Below the pieces are notes generated by a model. That model was not told the DNA's origin and did no database searches. It was given only the letters and a program-made list of their open reading frames with translations. From Hypsibius dujardini (Eukaryota > Tardigrada > Eutardigrada > Parachela > Hypsibiidae), in NCBI GenBank assembly GCA_001579985.1, contig LRSR01007455.1, positions 1 to 23,249 on the forward strand: a stretch of 23,249 nt of DNA, in the 5' to 3' direction. Shown piece by piece: positions 1-10,012 of the stretch (its first letter is position 1; every line of letters starts with the position of its first letter). Position numbers and translations under genes: made by a program.

Positions 1-302
1 CTTGACCTGGTTCATTTTCACTGCAACCGCAGCACACGGACCTGCTAAACCGCTGAAAATGCCTTGCCCTGTCTGTGGTGTAATTTACGGCTGCAAATTG
101 GACCACCAGCCGAAGCAGCGTTTGCCGCGCCCACAAAGCATAAATTCTCTGACTCATTCACCCCATCATGCATTGAAGAGCAAAAGGAAAGATCTGATTT
201 TTTCATCAATGAAAAAAAGCACACATGTAGAATACATACAGAAGACGGGACGGAACCACATCGCGTGGACGTACTGGACAAAATAACTGGAGCATCAATT
301 GT

Positions 303-307
303 ACGCA

Positions 308-343
<36 letters not shown>

Positions 344-386
344 TATCAATCAATTAATCAATCAATCAATCAATCAATCAATCAAG
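303..386. repeat. CAAT tetranucleotide array
   Basis: About 20 near-perfect CAAT units run along the + strand, with a few substitutions near 345-358. It is one of many CAAT/TTGA arrays in the window. Confidence 0.95.
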
Positions 387-1291
387 CGGATGTTTGACGT
401 TTGTATCAGCCTGCAATGCTTGCTTGACCATTGACACGACACTTCCGGCAGGGCAACACAGTCATTTTTCACTGCGACTACTGCATGTGTCTGTCTGTCT
501 GTCTGTCTCACTCAAACTGAAACTTTCCTTTCTCCTTTCGGAAGATATGAATCGTGGAACAACTTCATTTCACTGACTGTAACTGCGTAAAAACGATCGT
601 TGTCTGTGACCTGTCTTAACCTGACGTCCGTCTAAATACTTCCAGTGCGTAAAGCTGTGTGTGGGAACGGGCAGGGTCGTCGACTTGACACGAAAGCCTT
701 AAAAATCGATTTTCATTCGAATTCACGCGCTGTCTGCTTCTCTCGCGGGGAATTGCACAGCGCGACGTAGTCAGACACAGACACAAGCCTCGCCAGAAAC
801 GTGTTTTACGCTGGTCTCCGGTCATATTGGTATTTCATTTCACAGACAGATAAGACACAGACAGACAGACACAGACCGACGCTTCGCCACACAGATTATC
901 GCCGGTGGGAGCGCCACACGTTGTGTGTTACACACGCCGGGGTCTGCAAGAGAGCTCTCACTCCGGCGGAACCGGTTTCGGCCAGTGCCTTTCAATACAA
1001 ATATCCGTTCAGGTTATAGTTAGGGCAAAAAAGCGGTTCACTTATCACTAAAGGCGACCGACAAACATGTTAACTAATAATGATCACATGTCGCAATGTG
1101 TGTAAAACGCCACCGAATTACTGGCAACAGGCAACTAACATGGAAATGTGATCCTCCATGAGAAACCATGGGCCGGCATTGTCTTGAATATTGCCCAGGG
1201 ACGCACTATTAATCCAAGCCTCAGCACAGGTACTGGCACGTAAGGAGCCAAGGTAAATCCGATGAAGTCATCACATTAGCCGTATTAGACG

Positions 1292-1293
1292 CA

Positions 1294-1333
<40 letters not shown>

Positions 1334-1470
1334 GCCTGCCTGCCTACTTGCCTGCTTGTCTGTCTGTGTGTCTGTCTGTCTGTGTGTCTGTGTGTCTGTG
1401 TGTCTGTCTGTGTGTCTGTCTATTCGCTTGCCCAACTATCTGCCTGCCTGTTCAGCTGTCTGTCTGTCAA
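1292..1470. repeat. CTGT tetranucleotide array, degenerate
   Basis: The array starts as pure CTGT units and decays into CCTG, TGTG and CTTG variants. It lies about 30 bases beyond the ALKBH8 stop codon, so it may sit in that gene's 3' untranslated region. Confidence 0.9.
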
Positions 1471-1499
1471 TTGATTTTACTGCGTGCATGTCTAGACAA

Positions 1500-4400
1500 T
1501 CAGATGGCGGTCTTCTCCAGGACAATACACCAATTCCCTTCATCGTAATACTCTAGAACGACTCTGACATCGGCCAATCGCTCACAGCATTGCCGCAACT
1601 CCCCCTCCCGAAAGACGTGGTAGAACCGGTGAAAGACCTTTTCCGGCTCGGCTGGCTTCTCCTTGTCTGCCGATGACGGCACATTTTTTAAATGCCAAGG
1701 CACCAAAACATCCTGCTGCTTGAATTCTGTCCGATTAACATGCACCGGTAACGGGCACGACGACGCCGCCGCGGAGAAGGGCAGGTCGGAAGTCGAGGGG
1801 TCTCCTCCATCGTTCAAGTGCGGAGACGGCTCCTTGTGCCCGGTCTTTTTGAGGTACGTCGACTTCTTCTGGTCCTTCCACTGCTGCTCCATCGCCCATA
1901 CGTAGATCAGCGCACGCCCGCCCAACCGTAGCAGGCGCACGATTTCTTGAATGGCCTGGACGCGCCGTTCCTAGACGGTGCGAGAAGAAATCAACATCAT
2001 TTACGCTATTGAGTGATACAGCGTGGACAACCGCCTGAAGAGGCTCTTGTGAAATCAAGCAAACGTGAAGGTAACTTGAGTTCGCGTTGCGCGCGCGCTA
2101 GAACCGAACCTCAGAGCTCAAGTGGTGAATCACGGCGATGCAGATGACGCCGTCGCAGGAGCCGGCGCGGAAGGGGAGCGCGAGAATGTCTGAGACGACA
2201 ACTTGAAAGCCACGTGCTTGGCAGATTGAGATCAGATTACTACTCCGGTCGCAACCAATCTGACGAAGGCAAAATATGAAATTAGAGCGAAGTTAAACAG
2301 AAAGGCACATAGACAGACAGACATCTAGGCACAGAGAATGGAAATCAGACAAAAGAATAGAGAGACGGGAAAACTACCGATTATGCAGACAGACAGACAA
2401 ACAGACAGACGGGCAGACAGATAGACAGACGGGCAGACAGATAGACAGACAGGCAGGCAGACATACATACATACAGACAGACAGACTAACTGATAGACAG
2501 ACAAAAAGGCAGACAGACAGACAGACAGACAGGCACCAGTTGTGATACCTGGATGAGAGAGTCATTCAGTCCCAAGTATTTTCCATTCCCACACCCGACG
2601 TCCAACAAGACTGATCCTGGTGCTAAGGCCGCAACGAACTTAGCAATCTGAGGCCAAGCTTTGTGCCGAGTTTCGCTGAAATGTGGTGCAATTCTCTCGT
2701 ACACCTGGAAATAAGTATGTGCAACCAATTCATCAAAATATAGCATGGTGGATGAAAGTAATCAAAGGTATCCCGTACCTGATAGACATACTCGTCTTCC
2801 AGACTGCTCGCCGGTTTTTTCGGATCCCTGCAGCCTTCTGCGACGAAGTCACCCGGATGCGCATTGGGGATACCGGGATTTGTCTGAATGAGGGCTCTCT
2901 GAGAATCACAGTGCTCTCTGTAGTCACATTCGCAGGGCGTCTTTTTGGCACACCGGAATGTAAAAGAAATACGCCGGAGTCGGCGCCAAGTCTGGCCGGT
3001 GGTCGAGAAATTCGCCAACGAGTCGGTGGCACGAGGAACAATTCTGCGAACCAAAATGTGTTTACTAATAGTGTATTGTTACGACCATTACGATTTGACT
3101 TTTGACTGTCAGATTGACGCTCATCGCTGTTTTCTGTATGTCTATCTGTCGGCTGTCTGTTTGTCTGTCTGTACATTACTTGCCTGTTCGCTTGTCTATT
3201 TGTCTGTCTGTCTGTCTGCGTGTCTCCCTGTCTATCTGACTGCCTGCCTGTCTATCTGTCTGCCTGCCAGTTCGTCGGGTCTGCAACTCCTTCTGTCTGT
3301 CTGTCTGTCTGTATGTATGTAGATCCGTAGGTCCGTCTGTTCGTCTGTCTATCTGTCTGTCAGTCTTTTAATCTGTCTGCCTGCTGTCTGCCCGTACATC
3401 TTTCATGTCTCACCTTACCCGTGTGTCCAGGCGTAGCGACTTTCTCCGAGCATTGCCAAAAGACTTCGGGGTTCCAGCAAAACCTGTAAGACGGGATCTT
3501 CGGCACCAGAGGAGAAATCCATCACAACGGCACCTCCGAGACTGAGCGAGCAGATACCATCTTCAAAAACCGAGTGGGTGTCCACGTGCGGAGGAATGCC
3601 TAGACGTGACTCATCCAAGGGAAAAATAAACGTTTGCCTCTGGACACACACTAACTGTTCACCACTACCTTGTCCGGGTTCGTAGATATTCACGGTTAAT
3701 TGGTCTGGAATCCGCGTGACACATCCGCACTCCACCAGCTTCTGAAGAATGTCACCGCACAGTTCGCCCGGTATTGGCCGGACTGGTGTGTCCAAGTCCA
3801 AGTCATTTTTCCCATAACGAAACTGGTAGCCAAAATGGAGGGTCGTTCGGTTCTTCAGGAAATCTCCTATAAAACATCTTAAGTTAAGACAAAACAAAAG
3901 GTGCGGATGACAATTACGGCAGAACTGACCAGAACTTTTCGTCTCCTCGGAGGCCATCAGTTCTTCCACGAACCGAATGAGTTCAGCTTCTTTTTCCTCC
4001 GTGATAAACTCGGATAAGTATTTCAGACCTGGAGGATGCTTCGTGTCGGTCATCTCATGTGAAGAAGTCGAGCTTACGCAATGGGGAACTGAAATATGAG
4101 ATCCAGAACCGCTTAAAGTATTTGTTAACTAAGTAAACTAAGTAAACCAAATAAAAATAAGTAGATTTTGCCTGTGGTCTTCAAAGGGACCAATCAATTC
4201 CAATCTTGATTAAAGCACTGAATCAAGAACAGCTGATCAATCAATCAAACAGCCAGATAAAACGGATTAATCCACCAATCAACCAATCAACTAGACCTTA
4301 CAATGAACAAACTCACGATTCAACAGGTAAACCGGATACCACGGTAAGCGTTGACCATTGCCCAATTCAACGATTCGATTGATCAAAGCCTGGAAGATCA

Positions 4401-4826
4401 CTTCAACATGTGCAGTGCAGCATGATTGAAGCAACGCGAACGGTTCATCGGCAAAGAGGAAAATGTCAACGCCGGCAGTGTGATTAGAATGAGCCAAGCT
4501 GTCGATCGATCGGTTGATTGGCAGAAGAGGCACATAAAGTTTTCCAGTTCCAGTTTGAATTTCGCGTCTTATATCACTCTCGGAAAATCCGCACGACAGT
4601 CCGGCATTGCCGATCGCTAAAAACTAAAAACGTTTTCAATAGCAATGTAGAAAAGTTGTAATGGACCGTTTTGGCTTACAGTTGTGACAGCGGTCTCTGA
4701 AATGCAAACATCATTTTGAAATTTGTTTTTTAACTGCTTCATTGTTTTCATGGCTCCTTTCAGACACTTTCGACGTTCGGAGTGGGAGAACGCTTTGAGG
4801 TGAACTGCGTCGGATAAGCCGGACAT
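1500..4826 (-). CDS. ALKBH8: Alkylated DNA repair protein alkB homolog 8 (tRNA wobble-uridine methyltransferase/hydroxylase)
   Basis: Exons, in gene order: 4826-4680, 4623-4317, 4088-3930, 3866-3669, 3599-3419, 3043-2779, 2704-2549, 2259-2110, 1970-1500. All have GT-AG borders and compatible phases, giving about 677 residues (human 664). Exon 2 could instead end at 4302, which keeps frame and adds 5 residues. The N-terminal part is a divergent RRM-like region. The AlkB Fe(II)/2-oxoglutarate dioxygenase domain carries NIYEPGQG followed by HVD near residues 274-276 and RYAWTHG with a downstream Arg near 330-335. A cysteine-rich zinc-site segment ([15 protein letters not shown]) follows. The Trm9-like methyltransferase domain has the SAM motif [11 protein letters not shown] near residue 455 and the family C-terminus ([26 protein letters not shown]). 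In characterised animals the enzyme acts with TRMT112 to make and hydroxylate mcm5U at tRNA position 34. No key residue seems lost. Introns 5 and 7 carry tetranucleotide arrays. Confidence 0.95.
2320..2535. repeat. CAGA array in ALKBH8 intron 7
   Basis: ACAGACAG units with GGGC, GGCA and ATAC variants fill most of the intron between the exons ending at 2549 and starting at 2259. In the sense of the gene the array reads CTGT, and it begins within about 15 bases of the splice donor. Confidence 0.92.
3135..3400. repeat. CTGT array in ALKBH8 intron 5
   Basis: A degenerate CTGT array fills most of the intron between exons 3599-3419 and 3043-2779. It has the opposite strand sense to the array in intron 7 of the same gene, so the two are unlikely to be one intron-conserved element. 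Confidence 0.92.
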
Positions 4827-5515
4827 TGTATAGAGCGTTTAGCAAAACATTTAGAACTCAGAACTATTTATAAAAAGAAACGTCAAAAACAGAAATCGAA
4901 ATCGTAGACTTACTTTATAATCGGGATGAAAACTGGAAGAAAACTCAGGAACAATTGTTGGCCAATCGAACGATCGCTTATTTTGCCCACCGGTGCGGTA
5001 AATTCTGCCCGTACGATTACAGCATTACGCCCGTAATCCATCAATCAAACATTAGATTTCCATATAAATATTATTCATTACACATCAGAATCCAGCTCGA
5101 CTTCCTCCACGAAAGATTCCTCGTTAAAAAAATAAATCAATGGAAGAAATCCTGTCTCAGACACAAGACGAATCAACAATCAAATTTTAAAGACCGAGAA
5201 CGTCAAATCAACAATCAATTGATCGCAGTCTTGTGGTCCATTCCTTGAATCAATCAGACACTGGTGGTAACTTACGCGTGTTCTGTTCAACCGAACATGT
5301 TCCCGTGTTTTCACCCAGATTATCCAGTAATTTTTTGAGATCTCCACAACTGAACATTATCATTCTCCGCGGAACATTTTATTCTCTACGACAGAACATT
5401 TTATTATCCGCGAACCGCGGCGGAACATTTCATTCTTCATCGTTCGTTCTTTCATCGATTGTTCGGTGGCTTGATTCGCTCCTCTGCTCTTTATTCATCG
5501 ATTCGGCCGACAAAA
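4827..5515. promoter_or_regulatory. Shared upstream region between divergent ALKBH8 and RAD51AP1-like genes
   Basis: About 690 bases separate the two start codons of this head-to-head pair, so it probably contains both promoters and 5' untranslated regions. Near the + strand gene there are four imperfect copies of a GAACATT-YATTC motif (starting at 5352, 5372, 5394 and 5423) and GC-rich CCGCGG patches. The palindrome GAACATGTTC is at 5293-5302. No clear TATA box was seen. Function is inferred from position only. Confidence 0.45.
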
Positions 5516-7651
5516 ATGGCTCCCGCCGCCCGCGGAAAAGGTGGACGAGCAGCCGCTTCCAAATCGAAAGCAACATTGGATGATTCAATCGAGGAAATTC
5601 CTGTCACGAGGGTGAAACAAAAATTTAGCGCTCTACTTTGTCCTGGCAAACAAGTTGATGTCCTTATTTGGTTGTGCAGAAACCTTCACCGGATCCCGTT
5701 ACGGACGACAGTTTCGTTGATTTGGACGCCGATTCTGCTGTAACCGTTGATAGCGGCAAAACGTAAGTTATTAAATATTCATGTGGATTTTGAGATCGCC
5801 ACGAAGCCAGACCGAGCAGATTCGCCGTTGAATCACATGCTAGATTCATTGATTGCATTGGAATGGAATTCATTTTCCCATTCACTTTGTTAGCTTGATT
5901 GCTTGATTGCGTGATTGTGCTGTTCCCCTGAAAAATTTATTCATCGCTCTGTAAGGATCGGATGAATTATTGTATGGTTGTTTGTATATCTTTGGAAAAC
6001 AATTTCATTCTAATTCAAACACTTTATTTAAACACGTAGTACTGTTTTTGTAATTCGCAAGTGAGATCGATTGATCCGTTGAGAGTTAAAATGTCCTTGG
6101 TTGGTCAAATAATATTTCCTCATCGATGCGATGGATTGATAAAAGATGGCGATTTTGCTTGCCTCTTCCGTCCAACTTGACACAGGACCACCAGGACCAG
6201 AAGCAAGAGCAACACCGTTTCAGCCGCACTTGAAGTGCAACTCCAAAAGGAGGCTCCTCCCGAACAGGCGTCTGCTAAGCAGTTACCGGCAAAGGGTCCG
6301 ATCGTTCCGACTCCCAAGTAGGAACAGCAGTTTCTGTTTACTTTCACTGACTGATAAGTGTGATATCATCATCTTTGCCTTTCAGACCAGCTGAAAAGAG
6401 CGTTGAATCGGTGATGATGGAGCTCCCGGTTGCTGCTGCTTCGTCCAAGAAGCCACAGACAAGGTATGTGCCCATGCAGATCCAGACGTCAAAACATGCC
6501 GCGTTAAAGTGTATTCGACCTTGATATCTCCTGTTGACACATCACTGTCTTTCAGGTTAGCGGCGGAGAAGAAAGACGACGAGAAGAGCGTGGAATCGGA
6601 AGAAGTGGCGTTGCCCATTGCTGCTGTTGCTGCTTCGACGAAGAAGCCGCCGGCAAAGAAGTACGTTTTCCGTTTACGAAAGCCAGACTGGTGGTAGTTG
6701 GTCTCCTCCTCCGAGTTGGTCTCCTTCAAGTTGGTCTCCTCCTACGAGTTGGTCTCCTCCTACGACTTGGTCTCCTCCTACGAGTTGGTCTCCTCCTATG
6801 AGTTGGTCTCTCCTCCGAGTTTGTCTCCTCCTATGAGTTGGTCTCCTCCTACGAGTTGGTCTCCTCCTACGAGTTGGTCTCCTCCTATGAGTTGGTCTCC
6901 TCCTACGAGTTGGTCTCCTATTTCATTAATCACGGTGGTTTTCTGTGTGCGATGTATGAGTTTAGACCTCCTAAGACGAAGGCCAAGAAGGGACCTGCAG
7001 GTATAGATCGGATTATACTCATTTTTTTATTCGAACTACCTTCGATATACAGATGTTTGATTTTAGCGAAGAAAGCGAAAGGCGGTCGGAAGAAGAAAGC
7101 CGGATCGGACTCGGAAGATGACGTGGATCACGACTATATGTACGTGGCCGCGGGTAGTTTAGCATGATCTGCTTTTTCGCACTGAAATTTATGGTCCTTT
7201 CATGTGGGAGAACTATGGGTGTCTTAAATTGTACCGGAAGATGATACGCGTTACTTCGTTTTGATTCTTTCACGTTTCAGGGAATCTGCGCGTAGCACAA
7301 CCAAGAAGGCCAAGGTCACCACAACCGATGCTGAGTGAGTTCTTCGCGTTTTGATTCGGGATTTTGCTGACAGCTGTGGTGCTTTATCACGTGTTTGGCC
7401 CTTTTAGTGGGGTCTTGAAAGAGGTCAAGACAATCACTTTTCCGCCTGGTGGAATCAGACTGGGTAAGTGAAGGCACTGATTACTCGGTCACTCGCCGCT
7501 CTTTGTGTTATGGGAGTGTGGAGAGACATAACGATCGCCGACAAAGTAATTCGACTGCGGTATTACGCATGGTTTCATTGCAGGTCTGAGCCGAAACAGC
7601 CGTCCGACCAACCCTCTTCATCCGGGAGCCGGGCACGGTCGGAGGTATTAA
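5516..7651 (+). CDS. RAD51AP1: RAD51AP1-like protein (RAD51-associated protein 1)
   Basis: Ten exons: 5516-5611, 5680-5762, 6186-6317, 6386-6463, 6556-6660, 6966-7000, 7067-7139, 7281-7334, 7408-7463, 7584-7651. GT-AG borders and phases fit throughout, giving about 259 residues (human about 335-350). The protein is low-complexity, rich in Lys, Ala, Ser and acidic residues. The diagnostic part is the C-terminus, GGIRLGLSRNSRPTNPLHPG, which closely resembles the RAD51-interacting motif at the end of vertebrate RAD51AP1. An acidic patch (DSEDDVDHDY) before a basic stretch also recalls that family. RAD51AP1 binds DNA and RAD51 and stimulates joint-molecule formation in homologous recombination. 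Exons 4 and 5 encode similar EKSVES...LP(V/I)AA...KKP peptides and look duplicated. The start follows from the first ATG of exon 1; MAPAARGKGG is basic and chromatin-protein-like. The call rests on the short C-terminal motif, because the rest diverges too much to align by eye. Confidence 0.75.
6696..6921 (+). repeat. 18-bp minisatellite in an intron of the RAD51AP1-like gene
   Basis: The unit AGTTGGTCTCCTCCTACG is repeated about 13 times, with T/C or A/T changes and a few 15-17 base units. It occupies most of the intron between exons 5 and 6 (6661-6965). The + strand is rich in pyrimidines. Open reading frames across it (PPTSWS or SYELVS repeats) are by-products of a period divisible by three. 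Confidence 0.95.
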
Positions 7652-7774
7652 CCAGGCGTCGCGAAGAAGGAGCGTTTGTTGAGCGTTTGCCCTTCCCACA
7701 AAATCCGTGTTGTAGTTTTTTTCACGTCGCTTAATTAGCACATCGTATTATTGATTAGCGGTAATACAGTAGTA

Positions 7775-8075
7775 TGAGGGAAAGGCTCTGGAATGGGCCA
7801 CCAGGTGGCAGGGGGCGCTCTGTCGCAAATTAATCGAAAACGATGAGTCACTGCATACTCAGCGACCTCTACAGGGAGCGACCTCTACAGGGAGCTTTTT
7901 CTAACCGTCACATTATTTTGTATTTTAAACATGTTCCCACAACTTTTCTTCATATCTAATACGCGTTCCATCGGGGTTATCGAGTATACTCGAGTACTAG
8001 GAGCTTGGCGATAGCCAAAACGTGTCTTGCAGTTCTGATTCCAGGTTGACCCATTCCAGGACGCCTCCCTCACGG
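7775..8075. mobile_element. Possible degenerate MITE, about 300 bp
   Basis: The left end (7775-7810, GAGGGAAAGGCTCTGGAATGGG) resembles the reverse complement of the right end (8040-8075, GAGGGAGGCGTCCTGGAATGGG), giving imperfect terminal inverted repeats of roughly 22-36 bases. No transposase frame is present and I could not define a target-site duplication. It may be any decayed non-autonomous DNA transposon. Confidence 0.5.
7862..7895. repeat. 16-bp tandem repeat, two copies
   Basis: GCGACCTCTACAGGGA occurs twice exactly in tandem (7862-7877, 7878-7893), inside the putative MITE. Confidence 0.9.
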
Positions 8076-8258
8076 TCTGACCAAAACTGACATTTTTACC
8101 AGTTATTTTCTCGGCGCTTCATTGCTTTCTCTGTTTTTGTTGTTGTTCTTTTGATGGAGTCGGCGAAGAAGCCTCACTGGCTGGGTGTGGAAGTTGCCCG
8201 GTCAGACGATGGATTTTCACGTCGGCTAGCGTTGGCCTATCTTAATACTGAACTGTTC

Positions 8259-8379
8259 TGCCGCGTTAGCTTCGCGCAACAAACACAGCATTTTCAGTAT
8301 ATACTGCCCGGGCAATAACACGCGGAGTGGGGGGGAATCGCCCGGGGCGGTGCTTCAGGTGCGCGAAGCTAACGCGGCA
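8259..8379. mobile_element. Hairpin element with perfect 19-bp inverted repeats
   Basis: TGCCGCGTTAGCTTCGCGC at 8259-8277 is exactly inverted at 8361-8379, with an 83-base GC-rich spacer. The next element starts about 15 bases further on and shares TACTGTACTGT sequence. This looks like a MITE or part of a composite one; there is no coding capacity. Confidence 0.7.
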
Positions 8380-8393
8380 TTACTGTACTGTAA

Positions 8394-8528
8394 TACTGTA
8401 CTGTCGCGACCAATTGGTGCTGCTTTTAGGTCCACCGTATGTTATTACTGCAGTGAAGCACAGTGTGTGCAGTCATAATATACGGGTCGGTCTAAAAAAC
8501 AGCACCAATTGGGTGCGACAGTACAGTA
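8394..8528. mobile_element. Foldback MITE, about 135 bp, TA-flanked
   Basis: Arms 8394-8422 and 8500-8528 pair at 27 of 29 positions (TACTGTACTGTCGC...CAATTGGTGCTG), and the pairing continues imperfectly inward almost to the centre near 8460, so the whole element folds back on itself. The ends are TA, as expected for Tc1/mariner-type insertion. No transposase is present. Confidence 0.75.
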
Positions 8529-8699
8529 AAAGCACTAAATGGTCAAACACTGGCTTGTTTTACGTTGCTTAGAGCTTGTGGTTTGCCTTGTTACTTGTTA
8601 TGTCACCCAAATGGAAAAAAACATCGAAAAAGATCAGTTCAGTGACGAAACAATAGTTTCAACTGTTGCACAACTCAGTACTAATAATCCACACCTAGA

Positions 8700-8845
8700 A
8701 AGAACAAAAAACTGGTTTAAAGAACGAAAAAGCTAGTTTAAGGAACAAAACTGCAAGTGCAAAGAACGACAAATCGAGTTTGAGGAACAAGAAGGCAAGC
8801 TTTAAAGAACGAAAAGCATGTTTCAAGAACAAAAAAAGCAAGCGT
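8700..8845. repeat. Degenerate A-rich tandem repeat, about 22-24 bp period
   Basis: Units of the type (A/G)GTTTAAAGAACGAAAAAGC recur about six times with many changes. Short frames through it give FKERK/FKNKK-like peptides broken by stops. I see no evidence that it is translated. Confidence 0.65.
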
Positions 8846-9197
8846 TTTCAATCAACCGACCGCTGCAGCTTGTGCTGTTGCCATCTGCCAGCAACCAATC
8901 AAGCAACTGATAAAGCAATTAATAATCTTGATTTTGTGCTCGTTTTTTTTCGGCGACTTGGTCTCTGCGAATTTGTCATTAATTAATTAACTAATTTCCT
9001 CACGATTTAATACAACACCTTCGCATTCTTGGCTGACGAGTAATTTTCCGGTAAATATCGCATTTTTAATAACCTTTTCGTCTCTGCTGTATAGAAAACT
9101 TATGTGAAATAATCACACAAAAATATTTTCTTCCCGTTTTTTTCATCCGACTTCTGTGCAAACAGGATTATCTTTCCTCATCAATCGTTGACGCATC

Positions 9198-9599
9198 ATG
9201 TCGGGAAGAGAAGGTGGGGATGACTTACCGCGTTTTATTCCCACAATGAACCATGACTGTGTTTGTGTTTTCAGGAGGGAAGAAGAAGCCGTTGAAGGCG
9301 CCGAAGAAAGAAGGAAAAGAGCTCGACGAGGTTTTGCCCTTTCGATTTTCTTCGAGCTGCCATTTTATTTAACAATGCTTAACATTTAGGAAGACGCTGC
9401 TTTCAAAGCCAAGCAGAAGGAGCAACAGAAAGCGCTCCAGGAGGCTGCGAAAAAAGCTGCGGAAAAAGGACCTCTTTGTGCGTTTCCATTTTTTTATCTC
9501 GTATTCATTCAAACCAACAGTTTCTGCTTGGAGAATTCATTAACCTTTTTTTTTCATTTTCCAGCGGGCGGTGGGATCAAGAAGAGTGGCAAGAAGTGA
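9198..9599 (+). CDS. TMA7: Translation machinery-associated protein 7
   Basis: Four exons (9198-9213, 9275-9330, 9390-9477, 9565-9599) with GT-AG borders give exactly 64 residues, the same length as the human protein. The ends are diagnostic: MSGREGGKKKPLKAPKK at the start and GPLSGGGIKKSGKK at the stop, with the EEDxAFKxKQKEQQK helix between. In yeast Tma7 is a small, highly basic protein that associates with ribosomes; its exact role is unclear. The introns are 61, 59 and 87 bases, good guides to intron size in this genome. The gene points towards NATD1 in a tail-to-tail arrangement. Confidence 0.96.
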
Positions 9600-10012
9600 T
9601 GGATTATCGGGAGTTTGTTTTATTTCCGACTAATTTTCTGGCGTCCCTGACATATATTCCAACATTACGAGAAGCGTCGCGTTCATTTTAGGAGCGTCAT
9701 GTTCCATTACTTTATCACACAATTTTTTCCTGAAATTCGAAGTGGTCACGACCAAAATGAGAGGCTCCATTATCTGTATCCGACGAGTGAAAGAAATCAG
9801 CACAAAATCAATCAATCAATCAATTAATCAATCAATTAATCAACCAATCAATCAACCAATCAATTGATCAATCAATTAATCAGTTAATCAATCAATCAAT
9901 CGATCGAACAGATGGCTTTTTCTACTTTCGGCATGCATTGTGGCGATTAAATCGGAACAGTTTCTTCACGATTCTGCGTCATGGAAAGTGGGACTGTTTC
10001 TTGATCGCCGCG
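9600..10012. other. Tail-to-tail spacer between TMA7 and NATD1
   Basis: The spacer holds both 3' ends. Its only clear structure is a CAAT/CAATTAAT array at 9806-9903. No AATAAA signal for either gene is evident close to the stops. Confidence 0.7.
9806..9903. repeat. CAAT / CAATTAAT array
   Basis: CAAT units alternate with CAATTAAT and CAACCAAT variants over about 98 bases downstream of TMA7. Confidence 0.93.

Larger units (their letters stand above)
1..1499. other. No recognised gene; repeat-rich flank downstream of ALKBH8
   Basis: I see no supported gene. Simple arrays lie at about 303-386 (CAAT), 497-511 and 1292-1470 (CTGT with CCTG variants). Short overlapping open frames at 1-357 could hold part of an exon of a gene entering from the left: the frame through about 140-300 is charged and non-repetitive, but it runs into the CAAT array and matches no family I know. 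The stretch 1020-1290 shows nothing recognisable. Confidence 0.6.
7652..9197. other. Gene-free stretch with inverted-repeat elements
   Basis: No conserved coding region was recognised between the RAD51AP1-like stop and TMA7. The stretch holds a degenerate inverted repeat (7775-8075), two hairpin elements (8259-8379, 8394-8528), a small 16-bp tandem repeat and a degenerate repeat at 8700-8845. The last 200 bases should contain the TMA7 promoter. Confidence 0.6.

Noticed and set aside
64-357. Possible terminal exon at the left edge
   Set aside because: The frame starts at TTG and runs into the CAAT array, has no family match, and cannot be judged without sequence to the left.
303-386. CRISPR array or other spaced repeat system
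   Set aside because: The repeats are contiguous tetranucleotides without spacers of constant length, and the genome is eukaryotic.
1348-1548. Cysteine/valine/serine-rich peptides (CLSVCLSV type)
   Set aside because: These are translations of CTGT arrays and occur wherever the array does, in all frames and at several loci.
6618-7006. PPTSWS and SYELVS repeat proteins
   Set aside because: They are translations of the intronic 18-bp minisatellite, open only because the period is a multiple of three. Flanking splice sites remove the region.
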